42,680 bases of DNA, from assembly GCA_046091905.1 (NCBI GenBank), contig JBJTCN010000033.1, positions 1-42,680 of the forward strand, in the 5' to 3' direction. The notes under the pieces were generated by a model. The model was not told the origin of the DNA and did not search any database. It was given only the letters and a program-made list of their open reading frames with translations. This stretch comes from ZLKRG08 sp046091905. GTDB taxonomy: Bacteria; Actinomycetota; Actinomycetes; Nanopelagicales; Nanopelagicaceae. Positions 16,184 to 22,845 of the stretch are shown here, piece after piece. The position numbers and the translations under genes were made by a program. Positions within the stretch are counted from its first letter, which is position 1. The number at the start of each line of letters is the position of its first letter.

Positions 16184-16591
16184 ATGAGGTCAAAGCGCTC
16201 TTTTATCGATTACTCGCTTGATAAACGCGCTACCCTAATTGCGCTCTTTCGCGGCGCCACCGATGCCTGCGATGCTGATCCATACCTATTGCGCGCGGCA
16301 AAGTTTCACGGTGAAAAGGCCAATCGCAACTGCCCGGTATGTAAAAAAGATGAACTAGTTGAACTTAGATACACATATGGCGATCAACTTGGACAATTCC
16401 AAGGTCGCATCAAAACTATTTCAGAGCTAATGCAGATGGAGTTGGAGTTCGGTGAGTTTCGCGTCTACTTAGTTGAAGTTTGTAAATCTTGCCATTGGAA
16501 CCACTTAGTGCACTCATTTACCTTGGGCGATGGGGTTTATCGCAAGCCGCTTCGTAAGCAGAAGACGATTGAGGAAGAGGATTACAGGTAG
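16184..16591 (+). CDS. DUF5318 zinc-ribbon protein
   Basis: The 135-residue product matches the actinobacterial DUF5318 family (Mtb Rv0049), always found just upstream of ponA. Two Cys pairs, CPVC at 50-53 and CKSC at 100-103, form a likely zinc ribbon. The N-terminus RSKRSFIDYSLDKRATL and C-terminus are charged; there is no signal or membrane helix. The start at 16184 is preferred to an upstream GTG at 16151 because of the TACAAT box exactly 6 nt before it. Function is unknown; linkage to the class A PBP suggests a cytoplasmic role tied to wall growth. Confidence 0.85.
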   Translation: MRSKRSFIDYSLDKRATLIALFRGATDACDADPYLLRAAKFHGEKANRNCPVCKKDELVELRYTYGDQLGQFQGRIKTISELMQMELEFGEFRVYLVEVCKSCHWNHLVHSFTLGDGVYRKPLRKQKTIEEEDYR

Positions 16592-16600
16592 CCTTTCACC
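16589..16600 (+). promoter_or_regulatory. putative leaderless promoter of ponA
   Basis: TAGCCT at 16589-16594 ends 6 nt before the ponA ATG (16601). The hexamer overlaps the TAG stop of the DUF5318 gene. No ribosome-binding site is visible, so ponA may have its own leaderless transcript in addition to read-through. Confidence 0.5.
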
Positions 16601-18526
16601 ATGCGTAGCGTTTCAAAGCGTTTATTAACTCGAATCGCAATCTTTCTAGGCGGATGCGGTTTTGTCGCCGGCTCTACTCTATTTGTCTTGGCCTATTTCA
16701 CGGTAGACATTCCTAATCCAAATGATTTCGTAAATACCCAATCAACCATTATTCAATATTCAAATGGTTCAGAGATTGGTCGTATCGGAGCGCAGAATCG
16801 AACCATCGTGCCGCTTGCGAAGATGCCGCTACATTTACGCCAAGCAGTTTTGGCAGCAGAGAATCGAAATTTCTATAGCGAACATGCATTTAGCGTTAGC
16901 GGATTTGCGCGTGCAGTTATCGAAAACATCAAAACTTTAGGTCGCGGCGGTGGTGGGTCCACAATCACCCAGCAATACGCCAAGACCGCTTTTCTAACTC
17001 AAGAACGTACAATCACTCGAAAAATTAAAGAGTTAGTGATTGCAATTAAATTAGAGAATCAATTAAGTAAAGATCAGATTTTAGAAAATTACCTAAATAC
17101 TATTTATTTTGGCCGTGGTTCTTATGGCGTAGAGACTGCCGCACAGCAATATTTCAACCGTAGTGCAAAACAATTAAATTTGGCACAATCTGCGGTAATT
17201 GCATCGGTGCTGCGTTCGCCAGGTTATTACGATCCGCAATACAGCAAAGCAAACATGGAGCGCCTGCAAGCGCGCTTTAATTATGTAATTGCAGGAATGG
17301 TTAAAGCAGGTTGGATCACAGAAGCGAAAGCTAAAGAGACCAAATTCCCAACCATCATGCCCGGCACCTCTGAAGGTTGGTTATCAGGCCCTAAAGGTTA
17401 TTTAATTGAAATGGTGCGCGCTGAATTAGTTAAACGCGGATTTACTGATGATCAATTAATGAAAGGTGGTTTGATTGTTAAAACTACCTTTAATCAAAAG
17501 GCGCAAACTGCGGCAGTTGGTGCAGTAGCAAAGTTAACTCCAGCTAATGCGCCTGAGAATCTACATATTGGTCTAGTTGCGATTCGCCCCGGAACCGGTG
17601 AAATCATTGCACTTTATGGCGGTGCTGATTATGTAAAGCGCCAATTAAATGATGCCACCCAATCAATTGCACTTGCGGGTTCAACATTTAAACCATTTGC
17701 GCTAGCGGCTGCACTTGAAGCCGGCATTCCATTAACTTCAATGTGGAATGGCGATACCCCACAAATATTTGATGATGCCGGCAAACCATATGAAGTAAAT
17801 AATTATGGTGATGAAGGTTGGGGCCAAGTTGATTTGATGACCGCAACTGCGCACTCAATTAATACTGTTTATGTACCACTTGGAATTAAAGCTGGCCCCG
17901 ATAAAGTTGTAGATGTTGCGCGTCGCGCCGGAATTCCAGATTCAGTTGCGATGATGCCAACCCCATCGGTTGTTTTAGGTGCAGCTTCTCCACATGTAAT
18001 TGATGTTGCGAATGCATATGCAACCTTTGCAGCTAATGGTGTATATGCCGCACCTTGGTTTATCTCTGAAGTAACTGGTTCAAATGGTGGCCTGCTCTAT
18101 CAAGCAGCATCGCCGTCACCTAACACGGTATTTAGTAAAGAGGTAATGGCAGATTTGACTTACGGATTGCAGGAAGTAGTTAAGAACGGAACTGCAACTT
18201 ACGGAACTGCAGGATTAGGTCGACCTGCTGCCGGTAAGACTGGTACTTCAGAACAGAATGCTTCTGCTTGGTTTAGCGGTTACACACCACAACTTGCTGC
18301 ATCAGTATCCATGTTCCGCGATGATGCAACGCAAACCCTAAATGGAATTGGTGGATTAAATTCCGTAACTGGTGGCACTTTCCCTGCCAAGATTTGGACT
18401 GCATTTATGAAGGAGGCCCTTAAAGGCCAACCAGTGCTCACTTTCCCTGCGCCGGTTCATATCGGCGGCACTGATCCGATTGAAATGGCTAGCGGCGGTA
18501 AACAATCGATGAAAAAGAAGAAATAA
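16601..18526 (+). CDS. ponA: class A penicillin-binding protein (transglycosylase/transpeptidase)
   Basis: This bifunctional enzyme polymerises lipid II and cross-links peptidoglycan. The 641-residue protein has one N-terminal membrane anchor (about 12-33). The GT51 transglycosylase follows, with catalytic E87 in AAENRNFYSEH and GGSTITQQ at 118-125. The transpeptidase has STFK (S361, K364), SIN (419-421) and KTG (546-548). It ends in a short Lys-rich tail. Mycobacterial PonA1 is longer with a PASTA-like or Pro-rich end that is missing here. It lies in the conserved DUF5318-ponA-GT87-rpsF order. Confidence 0.96.
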   Translation: MRSVSKRLLTRIAIFLGGCGFVAGSTLFVLAYFTVDIPNPNDFVNTQSTIIQYSNGSEIGRIGAQNRTIVPLAKMPLHLRQAVLAAENRNFYSEHAFSVSGFARAVIENIKTLGRGGGGSTITQQYAKTAFLTQERTITRKIKELVIAIKLENQLSKDQILENYLNTIYFGRGSYGVETAAQQYFNRSAKQLNLAQSAVIASVLRSPGYYDPQYSKANMERLQARFNYVIAGMVKAGWITEAKAKETKFPTIMPGTSEGWLSGPKGYLIEMVRAELVKRGFTDDQLMKGGLIVKTTFNQKAQTAAVGAVAKLTPANAPENLHIGLVAIRPGTGEIIALYGGADYVKRQLNDATQSIALAGSTFKPFALAAALEAGIPLTSMWNGDTPQIFDDAGKPYEVNNYGDEGWGQVDLMTATAHSINTVYVPLGIKAGPDKVVDVARRAGIPDSVAMMPTPSVVLGAASPHVIDVANAYATFAANGVYAAPWFISEVTGSNGGLLYQAASPSPNTVFSKEVMADLTYGLQEVVKNGTATYGTAGLGRPAAGKTGTSEQNASAWFSGYTPQLAASVSMFRDDATQTLNGIGGLNSVTGGTFPAKIWTAFMKEALKGQPVLTFPAPVHIGGTDPIEMASGGKQSMKKKK

Positions 18527-18566
18527 ACTGTTTCGCAATACTCGCGTCTTATTAGCGCTTGCCATC

Positions 18567-19712
18567 GTGGCCAGCTTGCTCTCTTTTTTGAAGTTTTCCC
18601 ACTGCGAAAAGCGCGATTGGGCCTCGCCAGATAATTACATACACGCCTGTTATACCGATATCGCACCTTTATATACCGAACGTGGTTTAGATAGAGATAT
18701 CTGGGCATTTGGCAGCGGAGATCAAAGTGTGGAATATCCAGTGCTGATGGGTGTGGCGATGTATTTAACTACGCTACCAATGCGCGATATGCATGATTAT
18801 TACTTCTTAAATATCTTCTTACTAGCTTTACTATTTATATTTACCGTTTATATCGCGCAACAGATAAGTGGTTACGGTTTTTATTATGCGTTAGCACCGG
18901 CAGTAATTGGTTCGCTCTTTATAAATTGGGATCTCTGGGCTATCCCCACTATGTTGCTGGCAATTTATTGGTTTGATCGAAAGAAATATGATTATAGCGC
19001 AATTGTTTTGGGTGTCTCAGTCGCAACTAAATTTTTCCCAGTCTTACTGCTACTTCCAATCTTAGTAATTACAGTGAGAAATAATCGCGCACCAATTAGA
19101 TATCTCTCAATATTTTCCGCCACCTGGTTAGCGATTAATTTGCCGGTGGCAATTACTACTCCAACTGGCTGGTGGCATTTCTATAAATTTAATATGGAAC
19201 GCGGACCAGATTGGGGATCAATCTGGAATTCGCTACAAATATTCGGATTTAATTCAGGTAGTACCAATTATTTATCTTTACTTGGCACCTTGGCGATACT
19301 TGCTTGGGTCGCTGTCTTCCTATTTGGATTGAAAGAAACTCCAACTCTTGCAGAAGTTTCATTTAGTGTATTTGCGAGCGCGCTAATTCTGGGCAGGGTT
19401 TATTCACCACAATATGTACTTTGGTTAAGCGCGCTTGCGGTAATTGCAATTAAAAGTAAACCAACTCTGGTTATGTTCTGGATTTGGCAGGTGGCCGAAC
19501 TTATTTATCACGTGGCAATTTGGCAGCACTTAGCCACCATCTCCGAAGCGCAATTTGGACTTTCACAGAGCTTCTATGGCGCAATTAGTTTGCTCAGATT
19601 GGCTGCAAGTATCGCCATGATCTACAGCCTGGCGCGCCAGCTCAGCAAGGAGCGCTCCACACAGGCAAAACCCTGGGATTTCCTCTTTGAGACCGCTTCC
19701 ACCTATCCTTAA
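18567..19712 (+). CDS. GT87-type polyprenol-phosphate mannosyltransferase family membrane protein (DUF2029)
   Basis: The protein has about 10 hydrophobic helices and the family's N-terminal block YIHACYTDIAPLYTERGL, as in Mtb Rv0051, a GT-C type membrane glycosyltransferase relative found downstream of ponA. Acceptor and donor are unknown; polyprenol-linked mannose is the family precedent. The start is uncertain. GTG 18567 gives 381 residues but cuts the first membrane helix. In-frame upstream codons continue it (VLLALAIVASLLSFL) back to a CTG at 18528, one base after the ponA stop, and no ATG, GTG or TTG lies between. A true start at CTG 18528 is plausible. Confidence 0.8.
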   Translation: MASLLSFLKFSHCEKRDWASPDNYIHACYTDIAPLYTERGLDRDIWAFGSGDQSVEYPVLMGVAMYLTTLPMRDMHDYYFLNIFLLALLFIFTVYIAQQISGYGFYYALAPAVIGSLFINWDLWAIPTMLLAIYWFDRKKYDYSAIVLGVSVATKFFPVLLLLPILVITVRNNRAPIRYLSIFSATWLAINLPVAITTPTGWWHFYKFNMERGPDWGSIWNSLQIFGFNSGSTNYLSLLGTLAILAWVAVFLFGLKETPTLAEVSFSVFASALILGRVYSPQYVLWLSALAVIAIKSKPTLVMFWIWQVAELIYHVAIWQHLATISEAQFGLSQSFYGAISLLRLAASIAMIYSLARQLSKERSTQAKPWDFLFETASTYP

Positions 19713-19736
19713 CCCCTCAATTAAGTGAAAACTTTT

Positions 19737-19767
19737 TTGATCACCTCTGTTACGGAAATACCGTAAC
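19737..19767 (+). promoter_or_regulatory. rpsF operon promoter with inverted repeat
   Basis: TTGATC (19737-19742) and TACCGT (19759-19764) form a plausible -35/-10 pair with a 16-bp spacer. The -10 lies inside a perfect 7-bp inverted repeat GTTACGG - AAATA - CCGTAAC (19749-19767), which could be an operator. In contrast to the leaderless genes, a leader of about 25 nt with a purine-rich AAGGGG follows before the rpsF ATG. Confidence 0.5.
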
Positions 19768-19795
19768 CGCATAGTCCGAAGGGGTTTATTGGTTC

Positions 19796-20080
19796 ATGCG
19801 TCATTATGAATTAATGGTCATCCTTGACCCAGAGCTCGAAGAGCGCACAGTTACACCAAGCCTCGAGACCTACTTAAAGATCATCAAAGACTCAGGCGGA
19901 AAAGTCGACAAGCTAGATGTTTGGGGACGCCGTCGTATGTCATTTGAAATTAATAAGAAGGGCGAAGGCATTTACGCAGTTGTTGATATGCACTGCGAGC
20001 CAGCAGCAATCAAAGAGTTGGATCGCCAACTTAATTTGAATGAGTCTGTTCTGCGCACCAAAGTTATTCGTCCAGAGTAA
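19796..20080 (+). CDS. rpsF: 30S ribosomal protein S6
   Basis: S6 binds the central domain of 16S rRNA together with S18. The 94-residue product starts MRHYELMVILDPELEERTV and contains the WGRRRMSFEINKKGEGIYAVVDM block typical of S6. It heads the conserved rpsF-ssb-rpsR-rplI operon, with ssb beginning 59 bp downstream. Confidence 0.97.
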   Translation: MRHYELMVILDPELEERTVTPSLETYLKIIKDSGGKVDKLDVWGRRRMSFEINKKGEGIYAVVDMHCEPAAIKELDRQLNLNESVLRTKVIRPE

Positions 20081-20139
20081 CTACCTAATTCCAATAGTAG
20101 AAAACACCCAGAGTAGATAGATAAGAAGAGGTAAATAAA

Positions 20140-20634
20140 ATGGCAGCAGGAGATACAAATATCACCATCATCGGCAACCTTGTTGATGATCCAGAACTAC
20201 GTTTCACTCCATCAGGTGCCGCGGTTGCAAAGTTTCGCGTAGCTTCAACTCCGCGTTTCTTTGATCGCAACACCAATGAATGGAAAGACGGAGATTCGCT
20301 TTTCTTGCAATGTCAGATTTGGCGTCAGGCAGCAGAAAACGTTGCAGAGTCACTTACTCGCGGAATGCGCGTAATTGTTTCTGGTCGTTTAAAGCAACGC
20401 TCGTACGAAACCAAAGAAGGCGAGAAGCGCACCGTATTTGAAGTTGAAGTAGATGAAGTTGGTCCATCACTACGTAATGCAACCGCAAAAGTTACAAAAA
20501 CTACTCGCGCTGCAGGAGCGCCAAGCTCTAACGCAGGCGGTTTCTCAGCTGATTCATTTAACGATGATCCATGGGCATCTTCAGCGCCAGCTGGTGGCGG
20601 TTGGTCAACAAATACCGACGAACCACCATTTTAA
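20140..20634 (+). CDS. ssb: single-stranded DNA-binding protein
   Basis: SSB coats single-stranded DNA during replication and recruits repair and replication partners. The 164-residue product has an OB-fold (about 1-110) opening with NITIIGNLVDDPELRFTPSG, a Gly/Ser/Pro-rich linker, and the acidic tip DEPPF at the C-terminus that binds partner proteins. A purine-rich AAGAAGAGG ribosome-binding site precedes the ATG. It lies between rpsF and rpsR as in most actinobacteria. Confidence 0.97.
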   Translation: MAAGDTNITIIGNLVDDPELRFTPSGAAVAKFRVASTPRFFDRNTNEWKDGDSLFLQCQIWRQAAENVAESLTRGMRVIVSGRLKQRSYETKEGEKRTVFEVEVDEVGPSLRNATAKVTKTTRAAGAPSSNAGGFSADSFNDDPWASSAPAGGGWSTNTDEPPF

Positions 20635-20694
20635 GAAATTATCCAATAACAACAACCATTCCTACGCGAGTAGGGCCCGAAAAGGAGCACCACA

Positions 20695-20982
20695 ATGGGA
20701 GCACGTAATAACCGTACGCTCAAAGAACCAAAGAATAAGGGCGCTAAAGCAGCGGCTTTAAATAAGAAATTCAAGAAGAAGCCATGTCAGTTCTGCCGTG
20801 ACAAGGTCTCATATATCGATTACAAAGATATTGCCTTGCTACGTAAGTACATCAGCGATCGCGGCAAGATCCGCGCACGTCGCGTGACTGGTGCTTGCAC
20901 ACAACATCAGCGTTCAGTCGCAACCGCTGTTAAGAACAGCCGCGAAGTAGCGCTACTTCCATACACATCAACAGCAAGATAA
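20695..20982 (+). CDS. rpsR: 30S ribosomal protein S18
   Basis: S18 pairs with S6 on the small subunit platform. The 95-residue protein has the core VSYIDYKDIALLRKYISDRGKIRARRVTG (read in two parts, YIDYKDIALLRKYIS and RGKIRARRVTG) and a CQFC motif at 31-34 with a further Cys in GACTQHQ, so it looks like the zinc-binding C+ form. It is longer than the usual 75-85 residues at its N-terminus. A strong AAAGGAG ribosome-binding site precedes the ATG. Confidence 0.97.
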   Translation: MGARNNRTLKEPKNKGAKAAALNKKFKKKPCQFCRDKVSYIDYKDIALLRKYISDRGKIRARRVTGACTQHQRSVATAVKNSREVALLPYTSTAR

Positions 20983-21007
20983 CTAGGAAAGAAAGGAACA
21001 CATACAA

Positions 21008-21454
21008 ATGAAACTAATTCTTACTCGTGAAGTATCTGGCCTTGGACATCCTGGCGATGTCGTAACTGTTGCTGATGGTTATGGCCGTAACTACTTACTA
21101 CCAACTCACAATGCGATCGCATGGAGCCTTGGTGCAGAGAAGCAGATCGAAGGAATCCGTCGCGCTCGCGCTGCACGTGTAATCCGCGATCTTGATCATG
21201 CAAAGGAAATTAAGGCGAAGCTAGAAGGCGCTGCAATTTCAATCAAGGTAAAGGTTGGTGCACAAGGCAAGCTTTACGGTTCAGTTACCGATAAAGATGT
21301 TGCCGCAGCAATCAAGACTGCAGCCGGAATTGATATCGATCGCCACAAGATTAAGTTGGCTCATATCAAGAAGGTTGGCAACCACACAGCAAAAGTTTCA
21401 CTACACGGAAACGTAGTAGCGGACGTAACTGTTTCAGTGGTAGCTGCTAATTAA
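21008..21454 (+). CDS. rplI: 50S ribosomal protein L9
   Basis: L9 is a two-domain large-subunit protein. The 148-residue product begins MKLILTREVSGLGHPGDVVTVADGYGRNYLLP, containing the family's N-terminal GxxGdvVxVxdGYgRNyLxP signature, then a long helix and a C-terminal domain. An AAAGGA ribosome-binding site precedes the ATG. It is the last gene of the operon and is followed by a strong hairpin terminator. Confidence 0.97.
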   Translation: MKLILTREVSGLGHPGDVVTVADGYGRNYLLPTHNAIAWSLGAEKQIEGIRRARAARVIRDLDHAKEIKAKLEGAAISIKVKVGAQGKLYGSVTDKDVAAAIKTAAGIDIDRHKIKLAHIKKVGNHTAKVSLHGNVVADVTVSVVAAN

Positions 21455-21466
21455 TTTCAATTAATT

Positions 21467-21509
21467 AAAGAAGAAATCCCGCAGAAATTATCTGCGGGAT
21501 TTCTTCTTT
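21467..21509. terminator. bidirectional intrinsic terminator
   Basis: A perfect 19-bp stem with a 5-nt loop (stem arms 21467-21485 and 21491-21509, loop AATTA) has a GC-rich core TCCCGCAGA and A/T-rich outer arms that give a U-rich tail in either direction. It ends the rpsF-rplI operon. Its right arm doubles as the last codons of the convergent lysine-rich gene (stop at 21488-21490). It is the strongest terminator seen in the window. Confidence 0.9.
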
Positions 21510-21679
21510 ACTGCTTTTTTAACTTTCTTGGCACTCTTTTTCTTAACCGGCTTTTTAGTAGCAGCTTTCTTCTTGGTAACTTTCTTTGCGGCAGCTTTCT
21601 TCTTAACTTTGCGCTTTGCAGTAAGGGTCATCGGAACTTCAGGAATCTCAATTTCGATCTTTATTACCCGTGAACTCAT
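21488..21679 (-). CDS. small lysine-rich basic protein, unknown family
   Basis: This 63-residue protein has a non-repetitive head MSSRVIKIEIEIPEVP (1-16) and a tail (about 21-63) of KKK/AKK/VKK repeats with Ala, Thr, Val and Pro. It has 23 Lys and 4 Arg in all. The tail resembles the basic tails of actinobacterial HU (HupB) and histone H1-like proteins, so nucleic-acid or ribosome binding is likely. Evidence that it is real: ATGACA-N17-TAAGGT-N6-ATG, a complete promoter of the leaderless form, and its own terminator. I do not recognise a family. Confidence 0.75.
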   Translation of the reverse strand: MSSRVIKIEIEIPEVPMTLTAKRKVKKKAAAKKVTKKKAATKKPVKKKSAKKVKKAVKKKSRR

Positions 21680-21714
21680 GGGGATACCTTAGGCAACTGA
21701 CCCGATTCTGTCAT
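21680..21714 (-). promoter_or_regulatory. leaderless promoter of the lysine-rich gene
   Basis: On the minus strand a -35 ATGACA (21709-21714), a 17-bp spacer and a -10 TAAGGT (21686-21691) are followed after 6 nt by the ATG at 21679. TAAGGT-N6-start is identical to the arrangement at dcd and pyrE. Of the leaderless promoters in the window this is the only one with a good -35. Confidence 0.75.
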
Positions 21715-21728
21715 CCTGAATTGAGGGT

Positions 21729-22619
21729 TTATTCGACTTTATGGGTAGATGCCACAAAGATGGATTGAATTGCTCCATCTAAAGTTTGATCAAATTCATT
21801 TTCAGCTTGGTTGACCGATAAGCCTTCGGTTAGCGCACGTGAGAATGAGGCAACTAAACCTCGCTGCTTTGCCAATAATTGATTAGCTTCTGCGCGAGAG
21901 TAGCCACCAGAGAGCGCAACTACTCTAATTACCTTTGGATGTTTAGTTAACTCTTCGTAGAAATTATCAACACTAGGGATAGTTAACTTAAAAATTACCC
22001 GCTCTGAAATCTTACTTAACTCTTTTAAAATCTCCCGTTTTAACATCTCTTCGCAGGCTGCTTTGTTTGGAGATTTGATATCAACTTCCGGTTCGATAAT
22101 CGGAGTTAAACCACCTGCCAAAATTTCTTTAGCAATTTCAAATTGTTGTTTCACAATCGCAGCGATACCAGCTTCATTTGCATCTTTGATTACCGAACGC
22201 ATCTTGGTGCCAAATACGCCATGTTTGGTAGCACTTGCGATTCGTGAAGCAAGTTCAGGAATAGGTTTCATTAACTGCACGCCATCTGCTTCGGGAAGTA
22301 ATCCATTATCGACTTTTAGAATCGGCACAATTCCCTTTTCATTCCATAAATATTCAGCAACGCCAACTCCATCAATCTGACTATTCATGGTTCGTTCAAA
22401 GAGAATGACTGCCAGAATTCGATCAGAGGTAAATACTGAACTCTTAATTATTCGAGTGCGCATCTGATGAACCAGTTCGAACATTGCCGCTTCATCTTGA
22501 TATGCGCCCTCTTCAATTCCGTAGAGCTTTAACGCCTTAGGTGTAGAGCCACCACTTTGATCAAGCGCTGCGATAAAACCTGACCCATTCTCCATCCGGG
22601 CTAACATCTCAGTGTTCAT
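21729..22619 (-). CDS. fructose-bisphosphate aldolase class I
   Basis: This enzyme cleaves fructose 1,6-bisphosphate to triose phosphates in glycolysis and does the reverse in gluconeogenesis. The 296-residue protein is the bacterial FDA class I type, with the N-terminal GSGFIAALDQSGGSTPKAL block, LKVDNGL, IIEPEVDI and a likely Schiff-base lysine K211 in IFKLTIP, followed by ALSGGYSRAEA. No metal-binding His pattern of class II is seen. A TATTAT box ends 7 nt before the ATG, suggesting a leaderless mRNA. It diverges from dnaB. Confidence 0.93.
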   Translation of the reverse strand: MNTEMLARMENGSGFIAALDQSGGSTPKALKLYGIEEGAYQDEAAMFELVHQMRTRIIKSSVFTSDRILAVILFERTMNSQIDGVGVAEYLWNEKGIVPILKVDNGLLPEADGVQLMKPIPELASRIASATKHGVFGTKMRSVIKDANEAGIAAIVKQQFEIAKEILAGGLTPIIEPEVDIKSPNKAACEEMLKREILKELSKISERVIFKLTIPSVDNFYEELTKHPKVIRVVALSGGYSRAEANQLLAKQRGLVASFSRALTEGLSVNQAENEFDQTLDGAIQSIFVASTHKVE

Positions 22620-22632
22620 GATTTTTATAATA
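22620..22632 (-). promoter_or_regulatory. putative leaderless promoter of the aldolase gene
   Basis: On the minus strand TATTAT (22627-22632) ends 7 nt before the aldolase ATG at 22619. No ribosome-binding site lies in the gap. No clear -35 element is present at the usual distance. Confidence 0.6.
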
Positions 22633-22722
22633 CGCCTATCTCAGTATTTGAAAATAGCTAAAAAATCTCAATCCACAGCTAGGTCAGCGCTTTTTGAGCG
22701 TAATTCTTAGAGATTCGCGGAG

Positions 22723-22764
22723 TTATCCACCTTCAATCCACAGCCATCCACAGCCTTCTCCACA
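22723..22764 (+). promoter_or_regulatory. phased DnaA-box-like array upstream of dnaB
   Basis: Four 9-mers of the DnaA-box type are arranged head to tail: TTATCCACC at 22723, CAATCCACA at 22734, CCATCCACA at 22744 and TTCTCCACA at 22756, with starts 11, 10 and 12 bp apart. A fifth, CAATCCACA, lies at 22669-22677. The first and fourth differ from TTATCCACA by one base, the others by two. They occupy the aldolase/dnaB divergent region, 34-49 bp before the dnaB start-codon candidates nearest it. DnaA control of dnaB is an inference. Confidence 0.6.
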
Positions 22765-22797
22765 GGTGAGGGCGGGGTTACGCACAGCTTTGCACAC

Positions 22798-22845
22798 ATG
22801 GCTATTCGTCAATGTCACACCTTGCTGGGAAGTTTCTCCTCGTGA
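22798..22845 (+). other. possible short upstream reading frame overlapping a dnaB start
   Basis: ATG at 22798 opens a 15-codon frame (MAIRQCHTLLGSFSS) whose TGA at 22843-22845 overlaps the in-frame GTG of dnaB at 22842 (GTGA). Such an overlap could couple translation of dnaB. No ribosome-binding site or -10 box fits the short frame, so it may be chance. Confidence 0.25.

Noticed and set aside
16301..16316. GTTTCACGGTGAAAA resembling parS
   Set aside because: It has an extra G in the centre and breaks the palindrome; it is inside the DUF5318 coding sequence and lacks the CACGTG core.
19717..19740. Possible intrinsic terminator after the GT87 gene
   Set aside because: The stem has only four continuous base pairs next to the loop and internal mismatches, too weak to call.
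20453..20761. 102-residue Gln/Leu-rich frame overlapping ssb and rpsR
   Set aside because: It is a shifted frame of ssb that continues through the rpsR ribosome-binding site into rpsR; no signal of its own.
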